A stretch of DNA of 64,000 nt from Pectobacterium peruviense (GTDB taxonomy: Bacteria; Pseudomonadota; Gammaproteobacteria; Enterobacterales; Enterobacteriaceae). Positions 52,091 through 61,497 of this stretch are shown here, one piece after another. Position 1 is the first letter of the stretch. Every line of letters begins with the position of its first letter. The notes under the pieces were generated by a model, which did no database searches, had not been told where the DNA came from, and saw only the letters and a list, made by a program, of their open reading frames with translations. Location of the stretch: the NCBI RefSeq assembly GCF_002847345.1, contig NZ_LXFV01000001.1, forward strand, positions 124,001 to 188,000, given 5' to 3'. The position numbers were made by a program, and so were the translations under genes.

Positions 52091-52948
52091 TTACAGCGCG
52101 TCGGTGGCAGTCTGAGAAGCAGCCTGACGACGCTGCTTAAGCTGGTGGTAAGTCAACGCCAGTGTGAAGAACACCGCCTGAACGATGACGATGCAAGGGC
52201 CGGTTGCGCCATCAATATAGAAACTAATCAGGGTGCCAGCAATACAGGAAACGACGGAAACTAACGTGGCGACAAGCACCATGCGTTCGAAACGTTTACA
52301 GACCATGAAGGCAATAATACCCGGCGCAATCAGCATCGCGATCACTAAAATAACGCCGACGGCCTGTAAGGATGCGACGATGGTCATCGCCAGCAGGCTC
52401 AGCAACCCGTAGTGCAGTAGCTTAACAGGGAGGCCAATGACGCGAGCATGATTGGGATCGAAGCAGTACAGCATGAAATCTCGACGTTTTAACAAGATGA
52501 TAGCCAGCGTCACTCCGGCGATCAGTAATATTTGCGTCAGTTCTTGCTGAGTGATGCCCAGAACGTTACCAAACAGAATATGGTTCAGATGCTGATCGGT
52601 ATCGATGCGCGCAAACATAACGAGCCCTAGCGCAAACATGCCGGAAAAGATAATCCCCATTACGGTATCTTCTTTGACCCGACTGTGCTCTTTCACGTAT
52701 CCCGTCGCTACCGCACAAAAAATACCGGATACGAAAGCCCCTATAACCAACGGGATCCCCAGCAGGAAGGCGACAACGATGCCGGGCAACACGGCATGAG
52801 AAATGGCATCGCCCATTAGCGACCAGCCTTTCAGCACCAGATAGCATGACAACACCGCACAAACGGTTCCTGTTACCACAGCGGCGAGTAGCGCACGCTG
52901 CATGAACGGGTAGGACAGGGGATCAATTAGCCAGCTAATGAGCGTCAT
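52091..52948 (-). CDS. sitD: Mn/Fe ABC permease SitD (YfeD)
   Basis: The 285-residue ABC-3 family permease has eight or nine membrane segments (MQRALLAAVVTGTVCAVLSCYLVLKGWSLMGDAISHAVLPG). It overlaps sitC by 4 bp (ATGA) and is last in the sitABCD operon. Confidence 0.92.
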   Translation of the reverse strand: MTLISWLIDPLSYPFMQRALLAAVVTGTVCAVLSCYLVLKGWSLMGDAISHAVLPGIVVAFLLGIPLVIGAFVSGIFCAVATGYVKEHSRVKEDTVMGIIFSGMFALGLVMFARIDTDQHLNHILFGNVLGITQQELTQILLIAGVTLAIILLKRRDFMLYCFDPNHARVIGLPVKLLHYGLLSLLAMTIVASLQAVGVILVIAMLIAPGIIAFMVCKRFERMVLVATLVSVVSCIAGTLISFYIDGATGPCIVIVQAVFFTLALTYHQLKQRRQAASQTATDAL

Positions 52949-53808
52949 AATGCATCTCCTGATTGATCGCGTAACCGCAGGCGGCGCGATGCGAGTAACC
53001 CATGCTTGGGTGCAAAGACAAACGCCAACAGGAAGACGATGGTTTGTAAGGTGACAATCACGCCGCCGGTTGCACCATCAAGGAAGAAGCTCAGATACGC
53101 GCCTGCTGCGCTGGTGATAGCGCCGAGCGCAATAGAAATCACAACCAGACGACCAAAGCGGTCAGTGAGCAGGTAAGCCGTCGCACCCGGCGTAATCACC
53201 ATCGCGATGACTAAAATCGCCCCGACGGTTTGCAGCGCTGCGACAGTGCAAGCACTCAGCAGCGTAAAGAACAAAATTTTCAGTTTCAGCGGGGAAAGAC
53301 CAATCGAGCGTGCGTGGTTCTCATCAAAGAACACGGCCAGCAGATCCTTCCACAGCAGACAGAGAATCACGAACGTCACGCCGATAATGACTTCAACTTG
53401 CAGGACATCTTCGTCGGCGATGCCTAAAATATTGCCAAAAATGATGGACTGCACGTTAACCGATGTCGGATTGAGCGAAATAATCAGCAGGCCGACAGCA
53501 AAAAACGTTGAGAAAATAAAGCCGATAATCGCATCTTCGCGTAATCGGGTAATGTGGCGGATGAGAGTCATTGCCAAGGCTGCGAGCATACCGGTAAAAA
53601 ACGCACCGGCCGCGTAGGGCAGGCCCAATGCATAGGCACCTGCAACGCCGGGGACGACGGAGTGGGAGAGTGCATCGCCCATCAACGACCAGCCTTTCAA
53701 CATCAGGTAGGCAGAAAGAAAAGCGCACACGCCGCCGACTATTGCGCTGACCCAGATCGCTTTGACCATGTAGTTATAGCTGAATGGCTGCAACAGGATA
53801 TCGATCAT
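52945..53808 (-). CDS. sitC: Mn/Fe ABC permease SitC (YfeC)
   Basis: The 287-residue ABC-3 permease is a paralogue of SitD, with the same SAYLMLKGWSLMGDALSHSVVPG motif. Its ATG overlaps the sitB stop by one base (TGATG). Together with SitD it forms the membrane channel. Confidence 0.92.
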   Translation of the reverse strand: MIDILLQPFSYNYMVKAIWVSAIVGGVCAFLSAYLMLKGWSLMGDALSHSVVPGVAGAYALGLPYAAGAFFTGMLAALAMTLIRHITRLREDAIIGFIFSTFFAVGLLIISLNPTSVNVQSIIFGNILGIADEDVLQVEVIIGVTFVILCLLWKDLLAVFFDENHARSIGLSPLKLKILFFTLLSACTVAALQTVGAILVIAMVITPGATAYLLTDRFGRLVVISIALGAITSAAGAYLSFFLDGATGGVIVTLQTIVFLLAFVFAPKHGLLASRRLRLRDQSGDAL

Positions 53809-54698
53809 CAGGGCTTTTTCTCCTCCGGTATCACACGTGACGCTGGAGGGTCGCTCTTGGTCGAACCATAGAACACGGCCGGACGTTCATCATCTGTCAA
53901 CACCGTCACAGAGCGGACATCGTCGTCATCGTGAAGGTGAGCTCCCCCGAGGTTAATGTGCCGTAGAACGCCGCCGAACGTTTTCTCCAAATTGCTTTGG
54001 GTAAAGGTACTGTGCGTCGGTCCTGCGGCTAAAACGGTGCGATTGACCAAAATAACGTTATCGCAAAACTCGGGAACGCTGCCGAGGTTATGCGTTGCCA
54101 CCAGAATCAAATGCCCTTCGTCGCGTAAGGTGCGAAGCAGATCGATGATCGCGTTCTCTGTTTTGACGTCTACACCGGTAAAGGGCTCATCCAGCAGCAA
54201 AACACTGCCCTGTTGAGCCAATGCCCGCGCCAGGAAAACGCGCTTTTTCTGCCCACCGGACAGTTCACCGATCTGGCGATGTTGCAGCGATGAAAGTCCG
54301 ACACGCTCCAACGATTCCGCCACAATCGCACGGTCTTGTTTACTGGGAATACGCAGGAAATTCATTCTTCCATAGCGTCCCATCATGACCACGTCGGAAA
54401 CCAAAACGGGGAAGTTCCAGTCCACATCCTCTGTTTGTGGAACATAGGCAACCAGATTCTGTTTCAGCGCCTGATAAATTGGTTGCTGATTGAGCAGTAC
54501 CTGCCCTGAGGTTGGCTTGACCAACCCCATGATGCTTTTGAACAACGTCGATTTTCCGCTGCCGTTTACGCCAACCAAGGCGCAAATCGTTCCGCCAGTC
54601 AGAGAAAATGAGGCGTGGCGAATGGCCTGATGCCCGTTGCTGTAAGTAACCGAAACATCATTGACTTCTAATGACTGTACTGCTCGATCACTACTCAT
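53808..54698 (-). CDS. sitB: Mn/Fe ABC transporter ATPase SitB (YfeB)
   Basis: The 296-residue ATPase has Walker [12 protein letters not shown], signature [15 protein letters not shown] and Walker [13 protein letters not shown]. It overlaps sitA by 4 bp. Confidence 0.94.
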   Translation of the reverse strand: MSSDRAVQSLEVNDVSVTYSNGHQAIRHASFSLTGGTICALVGVNGSGKSTLFKSIMGLVKPTSGQVLLNQQPIYQALKQNLVAYVPQTEDVDWNFPVLVSDVVMMGRYGRMNFLRIPSKQDRAIVAESLERVGLSSLQHRQIGELSGGQKKRVFLARALAQQGSVLLLDEPFTGVDVKTENAIIDLLRTLRDEGHLILVATHNLGSVPEFCDNVILVNRTVLAAGPTHSTFTQSNLEKTFGGVLRHINLGGAHLHDDDDVRSVTVLTDDERPAVFYGSTKSDPPASRVIPEEKKP

Positions 54699-55609
54699 TG
54701 ATTAAATCCTTTAGCGATGGTTTCCACCGTCACTTGTAACAGGTCGATATAGGTCGGCACGGGGCCTTTTTCTGTAGAAAGCGAATCAACATACAGCACG
54801 CCGCCATATTTCGCCCCCGTTTCTTTGCTGACCTGTTTTGCTGGCTTATCGGAAATCGTGCTCTCGCTGAATACCACAGGGATAGCTTTTTCACGCACGG
54901 TGTCAATTACTCGGCGTACCTGCTGAGGTGAACCCTGCTCATCGGCATTGATTGGCCAGAGGTAAACTTCATTGAACTGATAATCCTTCGCCAAATAGCT
55001 GAATGCACCTTCACTGGTGACTAACCAACGCTGCTGCTCTGGGATACGGGCGAGACGTTCACGTAGCGGTGCGTCGAGAGCCTTAATTTTTTCAGCATAG
55101 GTTTTTGCGTTACGGTTGTATGTTTCTGCATTAGCCGGATCGGCTTGAACCAGACCTTTGCGGATATTTTCAATATAAATTAATGCATTCGAGGGTGACA
55201 TCCAGGCATGCGGGTTCGGATTGCCATTATAGGCACCTTCACGGATAGGAAGCGGGGTGATGCCTTCCGTTACCACAACGGCGGGGACATTTTTCACATT
55301 CTCGAAAAAGCGCGTAAACCAGCGTTCGAGATTCATACCGTTCCACAGCACCAGTTGTGCCGACTGTGTCTTCACGATATCGCGCGGTGTCGGTTGATAA
55401 TCGTGAATCTCTGCGCCGGGTTTGGTAATGGACTCAACGGTTGCGGCATCGCCTGCGATGTTTTGTGCGATATCCTGAATGATGGTAAAGGTGGTGATGA
55501 CTTTAAGTTTTTCAGCCGCCTGAGCGGATGTGTTGGCTAAAAGCAGCAATGCGCACGGCAGCGCAACACGGCGAAACAGAGCGGACAAAGGGAGGTGAAA
55601 GCCAATCAT
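54695..55609 (-). CDS. sitA: Mn/Fe-binding periplasmic protein SitA (YfeA)
   Basis: The 304-residue ZnuA/PsaA-family (cluster 9) binding protein has a signal peptide (to SAQAA), metal-binding His in [11 protein letters not shown] and NPHAWMSP, Glu in [11 protein letters not shown] and Asp in YVDSLS. It delivers Mn2+ and Fe2+ to SitBCD. A Fur box lies 35 bp upstream of its ATG; no clear MntR box was seen. Confidence 0.93.
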   Translation of the reverse strand: MIGFHLPLSALFRRVALPCALLLLANTSAQAAEKLKVITTFTIIQDIAQNIAGDAATVESITKPGAEIHDYQPTPRDIVKTQSAQLVLWNGMNLERWFTRFFENVKNVPAVVVTEGITPLPIREGAYNGNPNPHAWMSPSNALIYIENIRKGLVQADPANAETYNRNAKTYAEKIKALDAPLRERLARIPEQQRWLVTSEGAFSYLAKDYQFNEVYLWPINADEQGSPQQVRRVIDTVREKAIPVVFSESTISDKPAKQVSKETGAKYGGVLYVDSLSTEKGPVPTYIDLLQVTVETIAKGFNQ

Positions 55610-55643
55610 GCGGATATCCTTACAAACCGTGAAAGAGTTATAT

Positions 55644-55662
55644 GAGAATAATTATCAATATC
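55644..55662. promoter_or_regulatory. Fur box of sitABCD
   Basis: GAGAATAATTATCAATATC agrees with the 19-bp Fur consensus GATAATGATAATCATTATC at 15 positions, 35 bp upstream of sitA. Confidence 0.8.
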
Positions 55663-56018
55663 ATTTAAGTCAAGAGGCAGAAAAAAGCGGGGAGTTAATA
55701 TTGAAGGGTGTCTCATGACACAAGAAATCACTGTTCGCAGGCCCGCAGCACGCGCTTGCGTAGGTAAGGAACGCATCATGCTCCTTTAGTAACAGAAATG
55801 TTGCTTTAATTTAATGAATCGTACTTAAGGTTACAACGAAAGTCTAACGGTAACAGTAGTGAACTGTCTTGCAACTATACATAGCTATACACATGGCGAA
55901 ATTTACGCCAAAAAGCGAGATAAATCTTCTATAGACTTAAGAAAATTCTGATGCTTGCCGATAAACCATAAAGACTGTGAGAGATGTCTCTATTTTATAC
56001 AAAAGGATTGTCAGTGAT
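55663..56018. other. intergenic region, nothing recognised
   Basis: About 350 bp between the Fur box and a small membrane ORF. No supported ORF or terminator. It must contain any promoter for the 31-residue ORF downstream. Confidence 0.35.
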
Positions 56019-56114
56019 ATGAGCACAAAATCAGAACGGCGTTGGAAGTTGGCAAGTTTGGTCTTATTGACTTTTTTGATGGTACTAATAGCACTGCTGG
56101 TTCAAGCAAGTTAA
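56019..56114 (+). CDS. 31-residue single-pass membrane protein (hypothetical)
   Basis: A short ORF reads MSTKSERRWK followed by a continuous hydrophobic segment (LASLVLLTFLMVLIALLVQ) and stop. AAGGA at 56003-56007 is a possible ribosome site, although the 11-bp spacing is long. Positive N-terminus and one helix are typical of small enterobacterial membrane proteins. I do not recognise the family. The following 56115-56558 has no ORF I can support. Confidence 0.5.
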   Translation: MSTKSERRWKLASLVLLTFLMVLIALLVQAS

Positions 56115-56558
56115 TTTCCAGCATAATGAAAGGTTAGGCTATAAATAATTTCTATTATGTAATGTATTAATGCAAAAGATATAGATAGCATAAAAATGAC
56201 AATCGATTTTAAACATTGATATAAGCGTGGTCGATGTCTGGCTCGCTTTTCGCTAGTGGTCAATATCTCTTCATATAAGAACGCTAATTATAGCTTTTTG
56301 TTATGATTGCATGGGCGTTTTGGCTCGAATTGCGACAGTCGTCGCGTATTTTTTTACATAATAGAATCTGAAATTCACTTATTGCTTAGCGTCAGAAGGT
56401 GCATGTGAATATAGGCAGTCAGACTGTGTTATCGCGTATTAATGAACCAATGATGATGTGAATTTGTGCGGCACATCCACGACTGATAAAAAAGCCCTTG
56501 CCATCGTTTACATAGTGTGTAATAACGCTTCTGGGTAAAACGAGGTACAGTTCTGTAT

Positions 56559-56675
56559 ATGAATGGCATTTTCAGTAAAGAAGACTTAAGTACAACCTTT
56601 AGCGTTGCATGTTGCTTCTCTGCCGATCCTTATCTTAGTGCCTCAAGCAGTAACGACTTTGGTTTGTCTGTATAA
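56559..56675 (+). CDS. yobF: YobF-like small stress protein
   Basis: The 38-codon ORF reads [19 protein letters not shown] then [19 protein letters not shown], matching E. coli YobF (MCGIFSKEVLS..., FSAEPYISASSSN). It sits 41 bp upstream of cspC, exactly as in E. coli, where yobF-cspC is cotranscribed. It ends at residue 38 rather than about 47. Function unclear; E. coli YobF accumulates under stress. Confidence 0.88.
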   Translation: MNGIFSKEDLSTTFSVACCFSADPYLSASSSNDFGLSV

Positions 56676-56716
56676 CGCCTTTTTGGCGGTTTAAACAATT
56701 AAAGGAAATATTTGAA

Positions 56717-56926
56717 ATGGCAAAGATTAAAGGTCAGGTTAAGTGGTTCAACGAGTCTAAAGGCTTTGGTTTCATCACTCCTGCTGACGGCAGCAAAGAT
56801 GTATTCGTACATTTCTCTGCAATTCAAGGCAACGGCTTCAAAACTCTGGCTGAAGGCCAGAACGTAGAATTCGAAATTCAGGATGGCCAGAAAGGTCCTT
56901 CCGCAGTAAACGTCACTGCGCTGTAA
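56717..56926 (+). CDS. cspC: cold-shock-like RNA chaperone CspC
   Basis: The 69-residue protein [36 protein letters not shown] is nearly identical to E. coli CspC, with RNP1 KGFGFI and RNP2 VFVHF. AAAGGAAAT precedes the ATG. The yobF context supports CspC over CspE. Confidence 0.96.
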   Translation: MAKIKGQVKWFNESKGFGFITPADGSKDVFVHFSAIQGNGFKTLAEGQNVEFEIQDGQKGPSAVNVTAL

Positions 56927-56943
56927 TTTTACAGCTCTGTTGC

Positions 56944-56969
56944 AAAACCCGCCATGGTGCGGGTTTTTT
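56944..56969 (+). terminator. terminator of cspC
   Basis: AAAACCCGC and GCGGGTTTT stem with 6-nt loop, followed by further T residues. Confidence 0.9.
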
Positions 56970-57054
56970 GTTGTCTGCGTTTTATATGCACTCGTGATAC
57001 TTTTATCTACACCCGTAATACGATAAAGACGTTTTTAATGAGGAAAATGTGCCG

Positions 57055-57885
57055 ATGAGTTATCAGTGTCCGCTATGCCAGTTACCTCTGGAGCGACACC
57101 CGCGGCAATGGACGTGCGGTAAACATAGCTTTGACTGTGCGAAAGAAGGTTACGTCAACCTGTTGCCAGTACAGTTTAAGCGTTCGAAACAACCCGGCGA
57201 TAGCGCGGAAATGATGCAAGCCCGGCGCAACTTTCTGGAAGCCGGTCATTATCAACCGCTACGCGATGCAGTCTCACAACATATTGATAATATTGTTGTG
57301 GATGATGCCGCTGCGTTGCTGGATATCGGCTGTGGGGAAGGGTATTACACCGCAGAGCTTGCACATCGTCTTACATCGCGCAGGGCGATGATGATATATG
57401 GGTTAGATGTCTCCAAAGCAGCGATTCAGCGTGCGGCAAAGCGGTATGACAACGTTGAGTTCTGTGTTGCTTCTAGCCAGAGATTGCCTTTTCGCGATCA
57501 ATCTCTTGATGCTGTGGTAAAGATTTATGCGCCGTGTAATGACGCAGAGTTGCAGCGTACGATTAAGATTGGCGGCTGGGTGGTGACGGTGTCTCCGGGG
57601 CCACGACATCTTTATCAACTGAAGTCGGAAGTCTACGATGAGGTGCTGTTGCACCCGAGCAAAGATGAAGTGCTCGCAGGTTTTCAACTGATGGATCGGC
57701 AGACGCTCGCGTACCCCATGCAGTTATCTGGACGTGAGGCTGCTGCGCTATTGCAAATGACACCTTTCGCCTGGCGGGCAACACCTGACGTGAGCGAGCG
57801 GTTGCAGGCAACCACAGCGTTTAGCTGTGAAACGGATTTTATTATTCGCCTGCATCAGCGTGTTGAGAGCGATGCTGACGCGTGA
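57055..57885 (+). CDS. rlmA: 23S rRNA (guanine-745) methyltransferase RlmA
   Basis: The 276-residue protein starts [13 protein letters not shown], with zinc ligands C5, C8, C21 and H24, then [15 protein letters not shown] and SAM motif [11 protein letters not shown], as in E. coli RrmA. It methylates N1 of G745 in helix 35. A GTG at 57049 has better ribosome spacing, so the true start could be two codons earlier. Confidence 0.94.
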   Translation: MSYQCPLCQLPLERHPRQWTCGKHSFDCAKEGYVNLLPVQFKRSKQPGDSAEMMQARRNFLEAGHYQPLRDAVSQHIDNIVVDDAAALLDIGCGEGYYTAELAHRLTSRRAMMIYGLDVSKAAIQRAAKRYDNVEFCVASSQRLPFRDQSLDAVVKIYAPCNDAELQRTIKIGGWVVTVSPGPRHLYQLKSEVYDEVLLHPSKDEVLAGFQLMDRQTLAYPMQLSGREAAALLQMTPFAWRATPDVSERLQATTAFSCETDFIIRLHQRVESDADA

Positions 57886-57902
57886 TCGGGAAGAATAAAA
57901 AC

Positions 57903-57934
57903 GGGCAGCGCGGTAGCGGGCTGCCCATTGCTTT
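57903..57934 (+). terminator. probable terminator of rlmA
   Basis: GGGCAGC and GCTGCCC, 7-bp stem, followed by ATTGCTTTT. Confidence 0.55.
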
Positions 57935-58132
57935 TATACCCTAAATAATTCGCGTTGCGTGACAAAACGCTAGCGTTTTGAACAACGTCAAAGCGTTGGC
58001 CCTCTAGGGCAAGGCTCATTTATGGGCCTTGTAACGCGGCAACTGCGCGAATCCCCAGGAGCTTACATAAGTAAGTGACTGGGGTGAGTAAGGGCTGCCA
58101 ACGCACAAGCAACGTGAAGTATGACGGGTATA
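57935..58132. repeat. ERIC element C with a ~71-bp insertion
   Basis: Starts TATACCC, ends GGGTATA, 198 bp, i.e. a 127-bp ERIC plus 71 bp. It contains the standard ERIC core (AATCCCCAGGAGCTTACATA, AGTAAGTGACTGGGGTGAG) and an extra GACAAAACGCTAGCGTTTT... segment after the left end. Its right end abuts the mntP stop codon directly. Confidence 0.92.
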
Positions 58133-58705
58133 TCAGGCGGCGTAGCCGAGATGTTCGTACAGGATATTACAGCCGATACCAATCAGAACCAGCCCACCTA
58201 TAATTTCTGCTTTTTTACCGAGAATTGGACCGATATAGCGGCCGATCATCATCCCAATCGTAACCATAATCATGGTGGCACAGCCAATAACCATCGCAGT
58301 ATGGAAGATATTGACCTGAAGAAATGCTAAACCGACGCCAATTGCCATGGCATCCAGGCTAGTGGCGATCGCAGTACAAACTAACAGCGCCAAACTATGA
58401 TTTTTGACTGGTTCGCAGCGACAGTCTGAGGAACCTTTAAATCCTTCAACGACCATGCGGCCACCGAGAATCAATAACAGCGTAAAGGCAACCCAGTGAT
58501 CCCATTCGAGAATATATTGGCTGGCAAAAAAACCAAGCGCCCAGCCGATGAGCGGGGTAATGGCTTCGATAACGCCAAAAATGAGACCAGTACGGATCGC
58601 ATCACGGAAACGAGGGTTATGCAGGACGGCACCTTTACCGATTGACGCGGCGAAGGCATCCATTGACATACCAAATGCTAGGATAAGTGTTGCTGACATA
58701 TTCAT
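58133..58705 (-). CDS. mntP: manganese exporter MntP
   Basis: The 190-residue protein has six membrane segments and two DAxAxxxGxG-type repeats ([31 protein letters not shown]), the hallmark of MntP (YebN). It exports Mn2+. The leader carries a yybP-ykoY riboswitch. An ERIC element abuts its stop codon and would form part of the mRNA 3' end. Confidence 0.96.
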   Translation of the reverse strand: MNMSATLILAFGMSMDAFAASIGKGAVLHNPRFRDAIRTGLIFGVIEAITPLIGWALGFFASQYILEWDHWVAFTLLLILGGRMVVEGFKGSSDCRCEPVKNHSLALLVCTAIATSLDAMAIGVGLAFLQVNIFHTAMVIGCATMIMVTIGMMIGRYIGPILGKKAEIIGGLVLIGIGCNILYEHLGYAA

Positions 58706-58745
58706 TGTAAAATAGCCTCGGCTGGACGATTAACCATATACACGC

Positions 58746-58773
58746 AGATCATCCCCAACCCGAATGATGATCT
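58746..58773 (-). other. hairpin between riboswitch and mntP
   Basis: AGATCATC and GATGATCT form a perfect 8-bp stem with a 12-nt loop, 41 bp upstream of the mntP ATG. It may belong to the expression platform of the riboswitch; it lacks a T run. Confidence 0.5.
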
Positions 58774-58782
58774 TACGTGTCT

Positions 58783-58924
58783 ATGGTCTCGCCTGCCAAT
58801 CACGCTTGGCCGCCCGCACCACGTTTTATACCCCAGTAATATGGAGATAGAACGAGTATGTTGATACGAGCATTTCTGAAAAGTTACTAATGAGTATTTA
58901 CTAATCAGAAATCGGCTACTCCCC
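58783..58924 (-). ncRNA. yybP-ykoY manganese riboswitch upstream of mntP
   Basis: The minus-strand leader begins GGGGAGTAGCCGATTTC, followed by a stem partner CAGAAATGCTCG, CATACTCG and a 3' GGCGAGACCAT, which matches the E. coli mntP yybP-ykoY motif as I recall it. Mn2+ binding raises mntP expression. The 3' boundary is approximate. Confidence 0.85.
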
Positions 58925-58953
58925 AATGACGGCGCAACCTTACCATATTATTT

Positions 58954-59172
58954 ATGATGCAAACAACACTAAAAGTTTTAAGTGTTAACAATGCAATTGA
59001 TAATTATTTTCATTTGGTTATCGATGACGAGGGATCGTATAAAATAACGACAATGTTATTGGGGTTAAAATACCATCAAAACATGAGGTGTATATCTGAA
59101 GCTATTTTAGATAATTTGAAAGGGAAATTTACCTCATTGATTTTCAATCATAAATTTATATATTTTTTCTAA
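58954..59172 (+). CDS. uncertain 72-residue ORF
   Basis: An AT-rich frame starting [30 protein letters not shown], divergent from the mntP leader and overlapping the 3' end of yobD by 39 bp. No ribosome site, no recognised family. It may be spurious, but nothing else explains 58930-59133. Confidence 0.25.
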   Translation: MMQTTLKVLSVNNAIDNYFHLVIDDEGSYKITTMLLGLKYHQNMRCISEAILDNLKGKFTSLIFNHKFIYFF

Positions 59173-59592
59173 ATCATCGAGCTGAGTAACCTGTATCAAT
59201 AAACGGCGTTTCTCAAGATCGATAACTAATACGCCATCTTCAGATAAATTCATATTTTTAATTCTGGTATAAGGAATGAATATATTTGCATAAAAGAAAC
59301 CGGTCGATTTAAAAAGTAGTTTAGGGCGGCGAATATAGGCCAGATAGCATGCTATGAAGGCTAGAGAAATCAAAAGATAGGTCGTGATAATGGCGCCATT
59401 ACTCATCACATTCTGATAAATAAGAATACCCACTAAACCAATGAAAATCAGCGTGTCGAGACGGTTCATCCGCTTTAGAGGGACGAGGAGTTTTGTTTTC
59501 CCGTTGAGTTTATCCATGATGAATTCGTCATAGATGGCATACGTCAGTGCTAAGGCAATCAGTACCACTAGTGCGATATCCGTTATCGTCAT
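59134..59592 (-). CDS. yobD: UPF0266 membrane protein YobD
   Basis: The 152-residue protein has three N-terminal membrane segments ([56 protein letters not shown]) and a soluble C-terminus, the pattern of YobD (DUF986). It lies downstream of manZ, as in E. coli. Function unknown. Confidence 0.9.
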   Translation of the reverse strand: MTITDIALVVLIALALTYAIYDEFIMDKLNGKTKLLVPLKRMNRLDTLIFIGLVGILIYQNVMSNGAIITTYLLISLAFIACYLAYIRRPKLLFKSTGFFYANIFIPYTRIKNMNLSEDGVLVIDLEKRRLLIQVTQLDDLEKIYKFMIENQ

Positions 59593-59623
59593 CCGTATTA
59601 CCTTTGTCGGTTTGTATCAGTGA

Positions 59624-59660
59624 ATAAAAAAACAGCCGGACGCATTGACGCCCGGCTGTT
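59624..59660 (-). terminator. terminator of manXYZ
   Basis: Minus strand AACAGCCGG and CCGGCTGTT, 9-bp stem followed by seven or more T residues, just past manZ. Confidence 0.88.
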
Positions 59661-59665
59661 GGATT

Positions 59666-60508
59666 CTACACGCCTAGCAGGCCGATCCAGTATCCGAAGA
59701 TACCAATGGCGAAGAAGCCCATAATCAGCCACAGCGCGTTCACCTTGCGCCGTAACAGCCACATACAGCCGAACGTCAGCAGTAGAGGCACGAGCCCCGG
59801 CATGAGCTGGTCAAGAATGGATTGAACCGTGGTTACCGTGGTTTCCCCGTTCTGGTTCGTCACTGTCGACACCACCATCGGTATATTGACGTGGGTCCAT
59901 TTATTGACCAATGCCCCCATGACAAACAAGCCGAGGATTGACGCCGCTTCGGTCATTTTTTGCAGGAAGCCGCCGCCCATATCACTGACGATATCGATCC
60001 CTTTGCGGTAACCGTAGGCGACGCCATAGTAACGTACCAACAGACGAACCAGGTTAAACAGGACAAAGAAGAGAACCGGCCCCAGCAGACTGCCGCTCAT
60101 GGCAATCCCCGCGCCTAGCGCAGCGAATACCGGACGTGCGGTGCCCCAGAATATCGGGTCGCCGACGCCAGCCAGTGGCCCCATCAACCCGACCTTCAGA
60201 CCGTTTATCGCTGCGTCATCAATGGGCGCGCCGTTAGCACGTTGTTCTTCCATTGCCATGGTTACGCCGAGTACTGGAGCGGCAACAAAAGGCTGCGTGT
60301 TGAAGAACTCCAGGTGACGCTTGATCGCTTGTTTACGCTCTTCCGAATTTTCAGGATAAAGACGGCGAATCACTGGCACCATGGAAAAACAGAAACCGAG
60401 TGCCTGCATACGTTCAAAGTTCCAGGAACCTTGAAATAGGTTGGAACGGATAAACACCGCGCGGATGTCGCTGTCAGTGAGTTTTTTGACATTCTTATTT
60501 TCGATCAT
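59666..60508 (-). CDS. manZ: mannose PTS membrane subunit IID
   Basis: The 280-residue protein contains RSNLFQGSWNFERMQALGFCFSM and GLMGPLAGVGDPIFWGT, diagnostic of IID-Man. ATG 60508 is preceded by AGGAG with 9-bp spacing; a GTG at 60517 would be too close to it. It follows manY by 14 bp. Confidence 0.95.
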   Translation of the reverse strand: MIENKNVKKLTDSDIRAVFIRSNLFQGSWNFERMQALGFCFSMVPVIRRLYPENSEERKQAIKRHLEFFNTQPFVAAPVLGVTMAMEEQRANGAPIDDAAINGLKVGLMGPLAGVGDPIFWGTARPVFAALGAGIAMSGSLLGPVLFFVLFNLVRLLVRYYGVAYGYRKGIDIVSDMGGGFLQKMTEAASILGLFVMGALVNKWTHVNIPMVVSTVTNQNGETTVTTVQSILDQLMPGLVPLLLTFGCMWLLRRKVNALWLIMGFFAIGIFGYWIGLLGV

Positions 60509-60522
60509 TTTTCTCACTCCTG

Positions 60523-61320
60523 TTAATCCAGTTCGTTATCAAGACCATTATTGCCTGATGTAACAGACTGGCCTTGAACCTTGTTATATTTCGGGCTGAG
60601 TTGGATATACAGCACCGCCATCACAATACCGATTACGCCCAGAGCGACCAGATTGAACTCAGTGAACGCGGCGGTAACGAAGCCAAGATAGAAGAACGGC
60701 ATCAGGTAGCCCGCACGCATCATGTTGATGACCATCGCGTAACCGACGACAACAATCATCCCACCTGCGATATTCAAGCCGTTGGTGACAACCTCTGGGA
60801 TGGAGTTCAGCAGGGCGTGAACAGCGTCAGTACCCACAGAAACTGCGACAATAACGGCAGGAATCGCGATACGCATCGCCTGAAGTAGCAGGGCGGAAAC
60901 GTGAATCCAACTGATAGCCGTCAGGTTACCTCGCTCTGCCGCACTGTCTGCCGCATGTTGGAACGCGACGGTGATGGTACGAACAATAATGGTTAATACT
61001 TGCCCAGCGGCAGCGAGTGGAATCGCCAGAGCAATCCCGGCGCCAATCCCCTGACCACCGGCAATAACCAGAATGGTTGAGATAATGGAAGCCAGCGCCG
61101 CATCGGGTGCGACTGCCGCACCGATGTTCATCCAGCCTAATGCGATCATTTCCAGCGTACCGCCAATGATGATCCCGGTTTTTAAATCACCTAATACTGC
61201 GCCAATCAGCGTACAAGCAACGAGTGGACGGTGGAACTGGAATTCATCGAGAATCGAACCCATCCCCGAAACACACGCGACGATAAATATCAGCACAATT
61301 TGAAGTGTGGTAATCTCCAT
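60523..61320 (-). CDS. manY: mannose PTS membrane subunit IIC
   Basis: The 265-residue hydrophobic protein MEITTLQIVLIFIVACVSGMGSILDEFQFHRPL is IIC-Man, the sugar channel with ManZ and the entry receptor for some phages and bacteriocins. ATG 61320 follows AGGAGAAG. Confidence 0.95.
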   Translation of the reverse strand: MEITTLQIVLIFIVACVSGMGSILDEFQFHRPLVACTLIGAVLGDLKTGIIIGGTLEMIALGWMNIGAAVAPDAALASIISTILVIAGGQGIGAGIALAIPLAAAGQVLTIIVRTITVAFQHAADSAAERGNLTAISWIHVSALLLQAMRIAIPAVIVAVSVGTDAVHALLNSIPEVVTNGLNIAGGMIVVVGYAMVINMMRAGYLMPFFYLGFVTAAFTEFNLVALGVIGIVMAVLYIQLSPKYNKVQGQSVTSGNNGLDNELD

Positions 61321-61464
61321 CGTACTTCTCCTATAAAATGCGTCTGAGTAAAAATAAATCGCCATCCCCATTGATTTTCTATGTCGACATAAAGCTTTTC
61401 AATATCGACATAAATGCATATTTTGAAAATCTCCAGGTCTATAAAACTATTATTGATGGTGATG

Positions 61465-61474
61465 TTAACGTTAA
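61465..61474. promoter_or_regulatory. TTAACGTTAA palindrome in the manX-manY gap
   Basis: A perfect 10-bp palindrome within GTTAACGTTAAT in the 177-bp spacer between manX and manY. The same GTTAACGTT word occurs as an inverted pair upstream of manX. Confidence 0.4.
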
Positions 61475-61497
61475 TAACCTTCGTATCGAGACAGGCA

